The notes beneath the pieces were generated by a model, which saw nothing but the letters and a program-made list of their open reading frames with translations, was not told the origin of the DNA and did not search any database. A stretch of 64,000 bases of DNA from Halieaceae bacterium (GTDB taxonomy: Bacteria; Pseudomonadota; Gammaproteobacteria; Pseudomonadales; Halieaceae), in NCBI GenBank assembly GCA_902520195.1, contig CABYND010000001.1:62001-126000 (forward strand). The letters run 5' to 3'. The translations under genes and the position numbers were made by a program. This document shows positions 44,218 to 53,774 of the stretch, one piece after another (position 1 is the first letter of the stretch; each line of letters begins with the position of its first letter).

Positions 44218-46206
44218 ATGACTGCTTCTCCTGCCAACGAAGATCCGGACGCGCTGGGCGCCGTGCAACGGCTGCTGCAGCAGGGAGAAGTTGCCAAAGC
44301 ACTTGAGACTCTCAATAGCCTTGCCGAAAGCACTCAGTCTTCGGCTATGGGTCAATACATGCGAGGCGTCTGCTTTCGACTGATGCGGGATTTCGCCAAT
44401 GCGGAGTCTGCCCTCAGACAGCTGGTGGAAGGCAACCCTTCCTATGGCAGAGCTTTTCAGGAGCTTGGTCATCTGTATCGAGACGCCAATATGCCCACCG
44501 AGGCACTCAATGCCTACGCCACCGCCTGTCATCTCAACCCCGGTCTCAAAGCCAGTTGGGCAGCACAGAGAGACCTGATTGATAAAGGTTCACCTGAACG
44601 CGCGGCTCAGATCAATCAGAGGCTCCAGTGGCTGGAGTCCTTACCGCCTGCTCTTTTAGCCAGCTGGGATCTGCTTCACGAAGGCAAGCTGCACAAAGCC
44701 GAGCAGTTGTGCCGACAGTTTATGCAACAGAATCCTCAGCATATCGACGGGATGCGCGTACTGGCAGAAATTGCCACCCGGCATGGCGTTTTGGAGGACG
44801 CTGAGTTCCTCCTTGAGAGCGCGGTAGAGTTCGAGCCAGAGCACAGGCAAGCGCGCATCGACTATGTCCAGATCCTCAGCAAGCGACAGCGCTTCCAGCG
44901 CGCGGTAGACGAAGCCAAAGCGCTACTGGATCAAGCGCCTGATAATCCCCAGCTGCAGTCTCTCTATGCCATTCAATGTATGCAGCTGGGAGACTACGAG
45001 GCAGCGCTGACGCTGTTCGACAAAATTTTGGACCGCGTGCCTAATGATCCCGTGACGAATGTGTCAAAGGGCCATGCACTGAAGACGGGGGGTCGGTCAG
45101 AGGATGCGATTACCGCTTACCGCACCGCTCTAAAGTCTCAGCCATTTTACTGCGATGCCTGGTACTCGCTGGCTAACCTGAAGGTTTACCAATTTGACGA
45201 TGACGAGCTGTCATCGATGCAAGCGCTGGATGATAACCCCCATCTCGGTGGCCAGGATCGCGTGTATTTGCAGTTCGCGCTGGGTAAAGCGTTTGAGGAT
45301 AGGAAGAATTACGAGCAATCTTTTCATCACTACGCCAAAGGCAACGCTATCAAAAAAAACCAGCTTCAATATAAGGCGGAGGGCACCACTCAGGAGTGCG
45401 ACGACCAGATTACCGCGTGCACTCGGCAGGTGTTCGAGCGCGAAACGGGCCATACGGCACCCGACCCCATCTTCATTCTCGGGCTACCGCGCGCCGGCTC
45501 GACGCTGCTTGAGCAGATTCTCTCATCACACAGCATGGTCGATGGCACGCTGGAGCTACCCAACGTGTTGTCGATCAGCGGCAAGCTCCGCCGGCTGGGT
45601 CAGCGAGAGGGCAATCATAAATATCCTTTCAATCTGGCAGGTCTGTCTGCGGAGCAACTCGCCACACTGGGCGAGGAGTACATCCGCGATACACAGGTGC
45701 ACCGGATGGGCGCGCCCTTCTTCATCGACAAGATGCCAAATAACTTCCGCCACATTGGGCTCATTAAGCTGATGCTGCCCAACGCCAAGGTCATTGACGC
45801 ACGTCGGGACCCGATGTCCTGCTGCTTCTCAGGTTTTAAGCAGCTATTCGCCGAAGGGCAGATGTTCAGCTACGACCAGGAAGACATTGCCCGGTACTTC
45901 CTCGACTATGTGCGCCTGATGGACCACTGGGATGAGGTCATCCCCGGCTATGTGCTGCGCGTGCAGCATGAGGACGTGGTGGCTGACCTTGAGACCCAGG
46001 TTCGGCGGATGCTCGACTTCTGCGGGCTCCCCTTTGAGGACGCCTGCCTTGAATTTCATAAAACAGAACGCAATGTGCGAACGCCATCATCGGAGCAGGT
46101 AAGACAGCCGATTTTCTCGACCGCGCTGGAGCAGTGGAAGCACTATGAGCCTTGGCTGGGGCCGCTAAAAGCCCGCCTGGGGCCCGACTGGATCGCACAG
46201 GACTGA
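44218..46206 (+). CDS. TPR-repeat sulfotransferase family protein
   Basis: 662 residues: about 390 residues of TPR-like helical repeats (for example GQYMRGVCFRLMRDFANAES and EALNAYATACHLNPG), then a sulfotransferase domain. The PAPS-binding loop is ILGLPRAGSTLLEQIL (about residue 420), and a second motif is IDARRDPMSCCFSGFKQLF (3'-phosphate binding). It would transfer sulfate from PAPS to an unknown acceptor, or act as a substrate-recruiting scaffold. No signal peptide, so cytoplasmic. Such proteins are often encoded directly after TonB-dependent receptors in marine alpha- and gammaproteobacteria, as here. Confidence 0.88.
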   Translation: MTASPANEDPDALGAVQRLLQQGEVAKALETLNSLAESTQSSAMGQYMRGVCFRLMRDFANAESALRQLVEGNPSYGRAFQELGHLYRDANMPTEALNAYATACHLNPGLKASWAAQRDLIDKGSPERAAQINQRLQWLESLPPALLASWDLLHEGKLHKAEQLCRQFMQQNPQHIDGMRVLAEIATRHGVLEDAEFLLESAVEFEPEHRQARIDYVQILSKRQRFQRAVDEAKALLDQAPDNPQLQSLYAIQCMQLGDYEAALTLFDKILDRVPNDPVTNVSKGHALKTGGRSEDAITAYRTALKSQPFYCDAWYSLANLKVYQFDDDELSSMQALDDNPHLGGQDRVYLQFALGKAFEDRKNYEQSFHHYAKGNAIKKNQLQYKAEGTTQECDDQITACTRQVFERETGHTAPDPIFILGLPRAGSTLLEQILSSHSMVDGTLELPNVLSISGKLRRLGQREGNHKYPFNLAGLSAEQLATLGEEYIRDTQVHRMGAPFFIDKMPNNFRHIGLIKLMLPNAKVIDARRDPMSCCFSGFKQLFAEGQMFSYDQEDIARYFLDYVRLMDHWDEVIPGYVLRVQHEDVVADLETQVRRMLDFCGLPFEDACLEFHKTERNVRTPSSEQVRQPIFSTALEQWKHYEPWLGPLKARLGPDWIAQD

Positions 46207-46219
46207 GGCCGCAACTAGG

Positions 46220-47113
46220 TTACTGGGCTTTCACCCACTCCAAGATGGAGGAGAAATCCCGTGGGCCGTTGCCCTCGGCCTGATGCGCTGAATAGGCTGC
46301 CATGGCCTTTTTGCCCATCTGATTATCGACCCCGCAGCTCTCTGCAACTTCACAGGCCAAGCCCAGGTCCTTGACCATAAGATCCACCATGAAGCCCGGT
46401 TGATAATTATTGCTGGAGGGAACACCCTCCATCACATCCGGCCAGGGGTTGTAGACCTGCAGGGACCAGTTGTTACCGGAGCTGGCCTTCATGATCTCCG
46501 AGAGCACCGCGGGATCCAGCCCGTGCGCCTCACCCATAGCCAGCGCCTCTGAGGTGCCGATCATATGCACTGCCAGCAACATATTGTTGGCCGCCTTAGC
46601 CACTTGACCGGCGCCAGCAGGCCCGGCGTGAAAGATTTTTTCCGAGCTGCCCATGCCTTCGAGGATCGGCTTGGCCCGATCAAATGCCGCTGCACTGCCG
46701 CCACACATAAAGGCCAGAGTTCCGGCGGCGGCTGCCGCCACACCGCCTGATACCGGGGTGTCCATAAAATCGATACCGAGCTCAGCAGCCGCCTCGCCGA
46801 CCTGCCGCGCAGTCGCCGCGTCGATGGTGCTGGCGTCGAGGATAAGTGTGTCAGTCGACACCTTCGCCAAGAGGCCGCCCTCGCCCAGGAAGGTGCCCGC
46901 GACGTGCTTGCCTGCCGGCAACATACTGATGATCACATCGGCGCTCTCTGCCGCCTCAGCCGCAGACGCGGCAATCGAGGCGCCCTCAGCTGCGACTGCC
47001 GCACAGGCCGCTTCGACCAAATCGAATACGGTAAGCAAATGACCCACAGCGAGCAGGTTCTTGGCCATTGGCCCGCCCATATTGCCCAAACCCAGAAACG
47101 CGATCGTGGCCAT
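46220..47113 (-). CDS. mmsB: 3-hydroxyisobutyrate dehydrogenase
   Basis: 297 residues. Rossmann motif AFLGLGNMGGPMAKNL at the start, substrate-binding DTPVSGGVAAA at about 118-128 and catalytic Lys173 in GAGQVAKAANNMLL. This is the beta-hydroxyacid dehydrogenase family; the context identifies 3-hydroxyisobutyrate as substrate, oxidised with NAD+ to methylmalonate semialdehyde. It is the last gene of the valine operon, 3 bp after the hydrolase. No methylmalonate-semialdehyde dehydrogenase (mmsA) is present in the window. Confidence 0.92.
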   Translation of the reverse strand: MATIAFLGLGNMGGPMAKNLLAVGHLLTVFDLVEAACAAVAAEGASIAASAAEAAESADVIISMLPAGKHVAGTFLGEGGLLAKVSTDTLILDASTIDAATARQVGEAAAELGIDFMDTPVSGGVAAAAAGTLAFMCGGSAAAFDRAKPILEGMGSSEKIFHAGPAGAGQVAKAANNMLLAVHMIGTSEALAMGEAHGLDPAVLSEIMKASSGNNWSLQVYNPWPDVMEGVPSSNNYQPGFMVDLMVKDLGLACEVAESCGVDNQMGKKAMAAYSAHQAEGNGPRDFSSILEWVKAQ

Positions 47114-47116
47114 CTG

Positions 47117-48223
47117 TTACTCCGGTAATCCGAGCACCGGCATGTCTGCCGGCGCAGTGAAGAATGAGTCGACGATGTTGGCAGGCACTGAAGCAAGGTC
47201 CGGATAGGCCCAAGCAGGGGATCTGTCTTTGTCTACCAGCAGCGCCCGCACGCCCTCGGCGAACTCGGGGTGGCGCATGATGTTGCAGCCCAATATCAGC
47301 TCCGACTCAAAGACCGCCTCGAGAGTGGCCTCCTGGGTTTGGTTGAGCTGGCGAAAAATCCAACTGGCGGCCAGCGGCGAGCCATGGGCAAAGCCATCAC
47401 GGGCCTTACACAGCCAGCTGTCGTCGCCCTGCCAGCCCATCACGCGGGCATGAATCGCTCCGAGATCACCGCCTGCCATCCACTCGTTAATCGTATCGAT
47501 ATGAGGCTCAAGCTGTGCTTCGGGTTGTTCAACGCCAGCCACGCAGTCGGCGAGCAAAGCGCCGACAAGCTCATGGTTCGCGGCGGCATCACCCGACCAC
47601 GCCCGTTTGGTTAGCTCCGCAAGGAAATCGACCTTCTGCTCGTTAGAGAGATAGTGTGTGCCCAAACCGCAATAGAGCGCATCGGTAGCATTGATGTGGG
47701 ATGAGGTCAGCGCCAGAAAGCGCCCCACCTGCCCGGGCATGCGATTCAGGAACCAGCTGCCACCGACATCCGGGAACAAAGCAATCGTGATTTCGGGCAT
47801 CCCGATACGCGTGCGCTCGCTGACTACGCGATATCGGCACCCGGCAAGAATACCGAGCCCCCCGCCCATGACCACGCCATGACCCCAGCAAATCAGAGGC
47901 TTGGCGTAGGTATGCAGCAGGTAATTCATGCGGTACTCGCGAGCAAAAAAGTGCTCGGCGTAATCGCAGGGGCCACCGGGCGTCTCGATACAGGAGTTAC
48001 GCAGCGCCTGCACATCACCGCCGGCACAAAAGGCTTTTTCGCCGGCGCCATCGATAAACACCGCGACCACCTTGTCATCGTCAGCCCAGGCTTCGAGCCG
48101 ATCGGTGATGATCTCCACCATCTCCCGGGTCAGGGAGTTCAGCGTCTTCGCAACGTTGAGAGTGAGCTGCCCAACCACCCGGTCTCCCGCGGGATGCTCG
48201 GCAACCAGCACGCTGTCGGTCAT
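47117..48223 (-). CDS. 3-hydroxyisobutyryl-CoA hydrolase (crotonase family)
   Basis: 368 residues from ATG 48223, which overlaps the preceding stop (ATGA); a GTG at 48235 is possible. Crotonase-fold signatures AFCAGGDVQAL and WGHGVVMGGGLGILAG provide the CoA oxyanion hole, and MPEITIALFPDVGGSWFLNRM is the HIBCH-type catalytic region. The length exceeds that of simple enoyl-CoA hydratases because of the C-terminal HIBCH extension. It removes CoA from 3-hydroxyisobutyryl-CoA to give free acid for MmsB. Confidence 0.9.
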   Translation of the reverse strand: MTDSVLVAEHPAGDRVVGQLTLNVAKTLNSLTREMVEIITDRLEAWADDDKVVAVFIDGAGEKAFCAGGDVQALRNSCIETPGGPCDYAEHFFAREYRMNYLLHTYAKPLICWGHGVVMGGGLGILAGCRYRVVSERTRIGMPEITIALFPDVGGSWFLNRMPGQVGRFLALTSSHINATDALYCGLGTHYLSNEQKVDFLAELTKRAWSGDAAANHELVGALLADCVAGVEQPEAQLEPHIDTINEWMAGGDLGAIHARVMGWQGDDSWLCKARDGFAHGSPLAASWIFRQLNQTQEATLEAVFESELILGCNIMRHPEFAEGVRALLVDKDRSPAWAYPDLASVPANIVDSFFTAPADMPVLGLPE

Positions 48224-49008
48224 TGATTTTTCCACTCGGGCTCACGCTTCTCGAGGAACGCGTTAGTGCCTTCCTGCTGATCCTCGGTCGAGAAGAGTGC
48301 GACAAACTCGTCGCGCTCCGCGACAAGGCCATCGGCGATCGCAATATTGCGCGCCGAGTGAATCAGACGTTTGCAAGCCGCCACCGAAGAAGGAGACTGA
48401 TTACCTACCTTGGCCGCCAGCGCGGTCGCGGTGGTCAGCGCCTCACCCGTTGGCACGACTTCCTCAACCAGCCCCAGCGTTTGCGCTTGCTGCGCACCAA
48501 TGCGCTCACCACAGAGGATCATGCGCTTGGCCCAGCCCTCACCCACCAGCTGGGTCAGCCGTTGGGTGCCACCGGCACAGGGCAGCAGGCCAACCCGCGC
48601 CTCGGGTAGCGCCAGCGCCGCCTGCTCTTCGGCAATGCGGATATCGCAGGCCAGCGCCACTTCCAGGCCGCCGCCCATCGCGAATCCATTGATAGCGGCA
48701 ATCGACACCCCCCGAAAATCGGCCAGCGTTTCAAACGCTTCGCCAAAGGCCTCGCCCACGGCCCGGGCCACATCCGCATCACCGGAAGCGAACTGGTTAA
48801 GATCCGCACCCGCCGAGAAGAATTTCTCACCCGCGCCCGTCAGCACTAGGGCGTAAACGGTGGGCTCTGCATTCAAGGCCTCGATCACGGCCTTGAGCGC
48901 CGGCAAGCTTTCACGATCCCAGGTATTGGCAGACGGGTTATCGATCACAACTTTGGCGACATTGCCCTCGATCGAGACTTTGATTTTTTCAGATGGACTG
49001 ATGCTCAT
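48220..49008 (-). CDS. Enoyl-CoA hydratase (methacrylyl-CoA hydration)
   Basis: 262 residues. Oxyanion-hole motif FSAGADLNQF, and the two catalytic glutamates of the hydratase are present: Glu116 in GGGLEVALACD and Glu136 in LPEARVGLLPCAGG. In this operon it would hydrate methacrylyl-CoA to 3-hydroxyisobutyryl-CoA. ATGA overlaps with both neighbours show tight translational coupling: dehydrogenase, then hydratase, then hydrolase. Confidence 0.9.
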   Translation of the reverse strand: MSISPSEKIKVSIEGNVAKVVIDNPSANTWDRESLPALKAVIEALNAEPTVYALVLTGAGEKFFSAGADLNQFASGDADVARAVGEAFGEAFETLADFRGVSIAAINGFAMGGGLEVALACDIRIAEEQAALALPEARVGLLPCAGGTQRLTQLVGEGWAKRMILCGERIGAQQAQTLGLVEEVVPTGEALTTATALAAKVGNQSPSSVAACKRLIHSARNIAIADGLVAERDEFVALFSTEDQQEGTNAFLEKREPEWKNQ

Positions 49009-50165
49009 TGAATGACCTCCAGAGCGCCGTCCATCAGCAACTTTCGGCCGACGATGACGCGCATAATTTCATTGGTTCCTTCGAGAATTTGATGCACTCG
49101 AGTGTCGCGTACGTAGCGCTCCATCGGATACTCCTTGATATAGCCATAACCGCCCAGCAACTGCAGGGCATCATTGCAGACTGTGAAGCCCACATCGGTG
49201 GCGAAGCGCTTGGCCATGGCACAATACGTGGTTGCCTGCGGGTCGTTGTTGTCCAGCTTGCTGGCGGCGAGCCGAATCATCTGCCGGGCTGCCACCAGCT
49301 CTGTCAGCATGTCGGCGAGCCTGAATTGGGTGTTCTGGAAATCCGCGATTGCGGTATCGAACTGCTTGCGATCCTGCACGTAGTCAGTCGCATCCTGAAT
49401 GGCCCGCTGTGCGGTACCCACGGAACAGGTCGCGATATTAATGCGCCCACCGTCCAGCCCTTCCATCGCTATGGCAAAACCCTGGCCTTCTTCACCCAAG
49501 CGGTTCGAGACCGGAACACGCACATTATCGAAGGTGATCATGCGCGTAGGTTGGGCATTCCAGCCCATCTTGTGTTCTTTCTTTCCGTACTCAATGCCCT
49601 CGGCATCCGCCGGTACCAGCAGCGCCGTGACCCCTTTCGGCCCCGCATCCGCGGTGCGGGTCATTACCACCAGTACATCGGTCTCGCCCGCGCCGGAGAT
49701 AAACACTTTGCTGCCATTGACGACATAGGCATCGCCATCGAGCACTGCACTGGTGCGCAAGCTGCCGGCGTCGGAACCTGCGCCTGGTTCAGTAAGGCAG
49801 TAAGACGCCAACTTTTCGCCCATCACTAATTCGGGGCACCATTCATCGACCGCGGCCTGCTGGCAGTACTTGCCGATCATGGCGGTCGCCATGTTGTGAA
49901 TGGTCAGAAATGCGGCGGTGGTCGTGCACCCCTTCGCGAGCTCTTCCACGATCAGACTGGCATCCAGACGTCCCATACCCAACCCCCCCGCAGCCTCGGG
50001 GGTATACATACCCATGAAGCCCAATTCGCCCGCGGCTTTGAGCGCGTCCTTGGCAAAAACGGACTCGGCGTCCCAATGCGCAGCGTGAGGCGCGAGCTCC
50101 TTGTCAGAGAAGGCCTTGGCGCTGGCTATGTAAGCCTGCTGATCATCGTTCAGTTCAAAGTTCAC
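49005..50165 (-). CDS. Acyl-CoA dehydrogenase, probable isobutyryl-CoA dehydrogenase
   Basis: 386 residues. MNFELNDDQQAYIASAKAF at the start, YCLTEPGAGSDAGSLRT and FISGAGETDVLVVMTRT in the FAD-binding region, and catalytic Glu362 in HQILEGTNEIMRVI. Similar to ACAD8-type isobutyryl-CoA dehydrogenases, and the downstream hydratase, HIBCH and MmsB define the valine pathway. It is promoter-proximal and lies 235 bp from the divergent aldehyde dehydrogenase; that gap (50166-50400) shows no repeat or gene I can support. Confidence 0.88.
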   Translation of the reverse strand: MNFELNDDQQAYIASAKAFSDKELAPHAAHWDAESVFAKDALKAAGELGFMGMYTPEAAGGLGMGRLDASLIVEELAKGCTTTAAFLTIHNMATAMIGKYCQQAAVDEWCPELVMGEKLASYCLTEPGAGSDAGSLRTSAVLDGDAYVVNGSKVFISGAGETDVLVVMTRTADAGPKGVTALLVPADAEGIEYGKKEHKMGWNAQPTRMITFDNVRVPVSNRLGEEGQGFAIAMEGLDGGRINIATCSVGTAQRAIQDATDYVQDRKQFDTAIADFQNTQFRLADMLTELVAARQMIRLAASKLDNNDPQATTYCAMAKRFATDVGFTVCNDALQLLGGYGYIKEYPMERYVRDTRVHQILEGTNEIMRVIVGRKLLMDGALEVIQ

Positions 50166-50400
50166 TCAGGGTGCTCCAACCGCTTGGGGCTATCGACACT
50201 GTGCGTGGCGAGCAAAAAGGCTTCGCTGCGCGGGCACACAGTATAAACCGATTATGGCTCAACCCGGCGTTTCGATACACCGGTGAAATCGATTGCAAGC
50301 CGCGTCAACCCTCAGTTTTTGGGATGAGTTCACTGGCGTGAGACGGCCGGGCGGTTTACCCTAAGTACTCGGTTTTTTGATGATTGGGGGATGGACCGTC

Positions 50401-51810
50401 ATGTCGCAGGATAACGGTGACGCCAAGGCATTTATCGCGGGTCTGGTTGCGCGATCGCGCGCCGCTCAGAAGCAGATCGAGCACTATTCGCAGGAGCAGG
50501 TCGATGCTCTGATCCGGGCGATGGTGTGGTCCGTGGCGCGGCCGGGCGTTGCGGAAGAAATCGCCCAATTCACCGTTGATGAGACCCAGCTTGGCAACTA
50601 TGACGGCAAGTTCCTGAAGATCCAGCGCAAGACCCGCGCGACCCTCCTCGACATCATTCATGACAAGTCCGTTGGCATCATTGAGGAATATCCCGAGCGT
50701 AATATCCGCGTGCTCGCCAAGCCGCTGGGCGTAATCGGCGCGCTGGCGCCCTCAACCAACCCGGAAGCGACCCCCGTCATCAAAGGCATTCACGCCGTCA
50801 AAGGCCGCAACTCGATCATCGTCGCGCCCCATCCCCGAGCCAAGCTGACCAACAAAAAGATCTGTGACCTGATGCGCGCCGCGCTGAAGAAAATGGGCGC
50901 ACCTGAGGACCTGGTGATCGGTATCGAAACACCCAGCCTGGAAACCACCAACGAATTAATGCGCCAGTGCGATCTGGTACTTGCGACAGGCGGCGGTGCC
51001 ATGGTGCACGCGGCTTACTCCAGTGGCTCACCCGCGCTGGGTGTTGGTGTCGGTAACGCCGTCATCACCGTGGATGACACGGCCGATCTTGACGCGGCAG
51101 CAGAGAAAATCCGCCTGTCTAAAACTTTGGATCTGGCGGCATCCTGCTCGTCGGATAACTCGGTGGTGCTGCTCGATGGCATATATGAACCCATGCTGGA
51201 GAAGCTAAAGGCGCAGGGTGGTTATCTCTGTAACGAGGAAGAGAAAGCCGCGCTTCGCAACACACTCTGGGATGAAGAGCTCCATCTTAATACCGCCATC
51301 GTGGCGCAACCCCCGGAAAAGATCGCCCAAATGGCGGGGCTATCGATTCCCGAGGAGACGAAATTCTTCATCGTGCCCGAGGAGGGTTGGGGTCCTGAGC
51401 ATCCCTTCTCTGGGGAAAAACTGTCGGTGATAATGGCGCTCTATCGCGCGCGCGATATCGATCACGCCATCGAACTCACCCAGAACATTCAGGCCTATCA
51501 GGGTCAGGGGCACAGCTGCGGCATTTACTCAAGCAGCGACGAGAACATCATGAAGCTGGCCGAGAACACCTACACATCCCGCGTGATGGTGAACCAGCCT
51601 CAAGCAGCGTCCAACAGCGGTAACGTCTGGAACGGCATGCGGCAAACGTTCTCTCTGGGCTGCGGTTCCTGGGGCGGCAATGGCACCAACAACAACATCT
51701 CCTGGCGCGATCTCATTAACGAGACCTGGGTCTCGATGCCGCTGGCTGAAAATAAGGTGATCCCCCCGGACGAAGAGCTGTTTGGCGACGTGATCAACCA
51801 GCTGGGCTAG
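50401..51810 (+). CDS. CoA-acylating aldehyde dehydrogenase (SauS/EutE type)
   Basis: 469 residues from ATG 50401; ATG 50377 would add eight. Catalytic Cys249 is in LAASCSSDNSVV and the cofactor region includes LATGGGAMVHAAY and GVGVGNAVITVDD. The family (with EutE, PduP and the AdhE N-terminus) converts an aldehyde plus CoA and NAD(P)+ to acyl-CoA. The closest named type is sulfoacetaldehyde dehydrogenase (acylating), but no other taurine/sulfonate genes are nearby, so the substrate is open. It leads a plus-strand oxidative run (P450, AhpD-like, PQQ dehydrogenase, cupin). Confidence 0.8.
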   Translation: MSQDNGDAKAFIAGLVARSRAAQKQIEHYSQEQVDALIRAMVWSVARPGVAEEIAQFTVDETQLGNYDGKFLKIQRKTRATLLDIIHDKSVGIIEEYPERNIRVLAKPLGVIGALAPSTNPEATPVIKGIHAVKGRNSIIVAPHPRAKLTNKKICDLMRAALKKMGAPEDLVIGIETPSLETTNELMRQCDLVLATGGGAMVHAAYSSGSPALGVGVGNAVITVDDTADLDAAAEKIRLSKTLDLAASCSSDNSVVLLDGIYEPMLEKLKAQGGYLCNEEEKAALRNTLWDEELHLNTAIVAQPPEKIAQMAGLSIPEETKFFIVPEEGWGPEHPFSGEKLSVIMALYRARDIDHAIELTQNIQAYQGQGHSCGIYSSSDENIMKLAENTYTSRVMVNQPQAASNSGNVWNGMRQTFSLGCGSWGGNGTNNNISWRDLINETWVSMPLAENKVIPPDEELFGDVINQLG

Positions 51811-51819
51811 CGCTAAATC

Positions 51820-53085
51820 ATGTCAAATCAGGGTGGGCGAGTAACAGATTCGGAGCTACCTGACCTGATGGATCCTGAGGTCCAGCAGTGCCCCTACGGG
51901 CTCTATCAAACCCTCCGGCATCACGCCCCATTGTATCGAATGCCCTCGACCGGGTTTCACTTGGTCACCAGCTATGAATTGGCGCGCGAGGTCATCAGGG
52001 CACCGGATCAGTACGTGAGCGGCGTGAGCCCAATGGCCCTGTCCGACGACGGTATCCCTCAGGAAATCATCGATATCTACGAGAAAGAAGGCTGGCTGCC
52101 GCTGGCCTCCTGCTCGACATCAGATCCGCCGCAGCACACACGGGTCAGAGGTTTTCTGGAGAAGCTCTTTACTGCAGAACGGGTCCGCGCCGCGACGCCC
52201 TCCATTGATGCCATCGCTGAGTCACTGCTCGACGAGCTTGAGGGGCGTTCGGAAGTGGAGTTTATTCAGGACTTCGCGCACCCCCTCCCGATGATGGTCA
52301 TTGCGGATCTGCTGGGTGTGCCGCGCGCTGACATTGGGCAGTTCAAAATCTGGTCTGACGCCATCGTTGAGCCTTTCAGCATGATGGCCACCCGGGAGCG
52401 CAGAATCGAATGCGCCCGGCTGGTGGTTGAGATGCAGGCCTACTTTGCTGACATGGTGGCAGAGCGGCGCAAAAACCCCCGCGACGATCTGATCAGCGAG
52501 GCCATTGATTACCGAGATCAGGACGGCGAGGCCTTCACCATTCAGGAGCTGATGACCATCATCACCATTGATCTCTTGGCCTCCGGCAACGAAACCACGA
52601 CAGCGGCTATTGGTTCGGGTTTGAAGCTGCTGATTGGGGACCCCGATGCGCTTAATGACGTGCTGGCCGAACCCGAGCTGATACCGACGCTCGCGGAGGA
52701 AATTCTGCGGCTGGAATCGCCAGCACAAGGCATGTTCAGGCGCTGCGCTCACAGTGGCAACCTCGCGGGGGTCAGCCTCGAAGAGGGCGAACTGCTGAAT
52801 ATTCGCTTTGGCGCAGCCAATCGCGATGAGGCGCAATTTTCAGAACCGGATCGAATCAACCTCCAACGCAAGAAACCGGGCAGTCACCTCGCATTTGGTA
52901 TGGGCCGGCATGTCTGTGTGGGTGCCGCACTGGCTCGTCAGGAAATCATCAGCGCGTTTCAGGCGCTGACCTGCCGCTACGATCGCTTCTGGTTGCTACC
53001 GGACCGTCCTGCGCCGGTCTACCAACCGAGCCTCTTTGGCCGTAATTTGCTGTCTCTACACGTTGGGTGGTTACCCCACCGATAG
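51820..53085 (+). CDS. Cytochrome P450
   Basis: 421 residues of a soluble bacterial class P450. I-helix oxygen-activation motif LLASGNETTTAAIG, ExxR in EEILRLES, and the heme-binding loop FGMGRHVCVGAALAR with Cys366. It would hydroxylate a hydrophobic substrate using ferredoxin and reductase encoded elsewhere. It starts 9 bp after the aldehyde dehydrogenase, so cotranscribed. The substrate is unknown; the neighbouring alcohol- and aldehyde-oxidising enzymes fit stepwise oxidation of an alkyl or terpenoid group. Confidence 0.92.
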   Translation: MSNQGGRVTDSELPDLMDPEVQQCPYGLYQTLRHHAPLYRMPSTGFHLVTSYELAREVIRAPDQYVSGVSPMALSDDGIPQEIIDIYEKEGWLPLASCSTSDPPQHTRVRGFLEKLFTAERVRAATPSIDAIAESLLDELEGRSEVEFIQDFAHPLPMMVIADLLGVPRADIGQFKIWSDAIVEPFSMMATRERRIECARLVVEMQAYFADMVAERRKNPRDDLISEAIDYRDQDGEAFTIQELMTIITIDLLASGNETTTAAIGSGLKLLIGDPDALNDVLAEPELIPTLAEEILRLESPAQGMFRRCAHSGNLAGVSLEEGELLNIRFGAANRDEAQFSEPDRINLQRKKPGSHLAFGMGRHVCVGAALARQEIISAFQALTCRYDRFWLLPDRPAPVYQPSLFGRNLLSLHVGWLPHR

Positions 53086-53172
53086 CATCGTCAGACGGAA
53101 CAAGTGGTCACGCCGTGAGCGCCCCTCTAGAATGCCAATTCAAATACGTGCATGACATAAAACGAGGGACAC

Positions 53173-53769
53173 ATGAGTCGCATCAGCTTTGTACCAACCT
53201 CCGAGTGGAGTGAAGAGCTCCGCACATTCGTCGCCGCCGACAGCGCGACCGAGCTGGAATTGGGCATCACACGGATGCTCGCCCACGCACCGGAACTCGC
53301 AATGGGTTTGCTTGGCTTTGGCGGGGCCATGACTACTAAAAGAACGCTCCCTGAGCGCCTGATCGAGCTCTTACGACTGCGCGTCGCCTCTCACAACCAG
53401 TGCCGGAGCTGCATGGCGATCCGTTACCGCGCGGCCAATGCCGATATTTCCGAGGCCGAGGTCTGCAGTTTGGAGCAGCCTCATGAAGCCGAGTCACTGG
53501 ACGACCGGGAGCGCCTTGCAGTTGAGCTGGGCGATCGATTCGCCTGTGATCATTTATCCATCGACGAGGCGTTTTTTGGGGAGCTTAAAGCGCTCTTTTC
53601 GGAGGCTGAAATCGTGGAGCTACTGATGCATTGCGCGCTCTATGTCGGGGTGGGCCGACTGGCCGCGGTGCTGGATATGACCGAAGACCTTCCCGAGGGT
53701 TTCAACTTGCCCTTCGGCCAAGGTCACCACGTCACGCCGACCTCGGGTGAACCCGTGGTGGTGAGGTAA
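53173..53769 (+). CDS. Carboxymuconolactone decarboxylase / AhpD-like family protein
   Basis: 198 residues with the CMD redox motif CRSCMAIRY (Cys77, Cys80) after LIELLRLRVASHNQ, and a C-terminal YVGVGRLAAVLD helix. This is the alkylhydroperoxidase-like form of the family. ATG 53173 is 11 bases after GAGGGA. It ends 5 bp before the PQQ dehydrogenase start and so belongs to the same operon. It may protect against peroxides generated by the oxidative enzymes around it; direct catalysis on a lactone cannot be ruled out. Confidence 0.8.
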   Translation: MSRISFVPTSEWSEELRTFVAADSATELELGITRMLAHAPELAMGLLGFGGAMTTKRTLPERLIELLRLRVASHNQCRSCMAIRYRAANADISEAEVCSLEQPHEAESLDDRERLAVELGDRFACDHLSIDEAFFGELKALFSEAEIVELLMHCALYVGVGRLAAVLDMTEDLPEGFNLPFGQGHHVTPTSGEPVVVR

Positions 53770-53774
53770 ACAGG

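Noticed and set aside
50401-51810. Firm naming of the aldehyde dehydrogenase as sulfoacetaldehyde dehydrogenase
   Set aside because: The sequence resembles that group but no sulfonate transporter, taurine enzyme or sulfoacetate gene is nearby, so only the CoA-acylating family is claimed.
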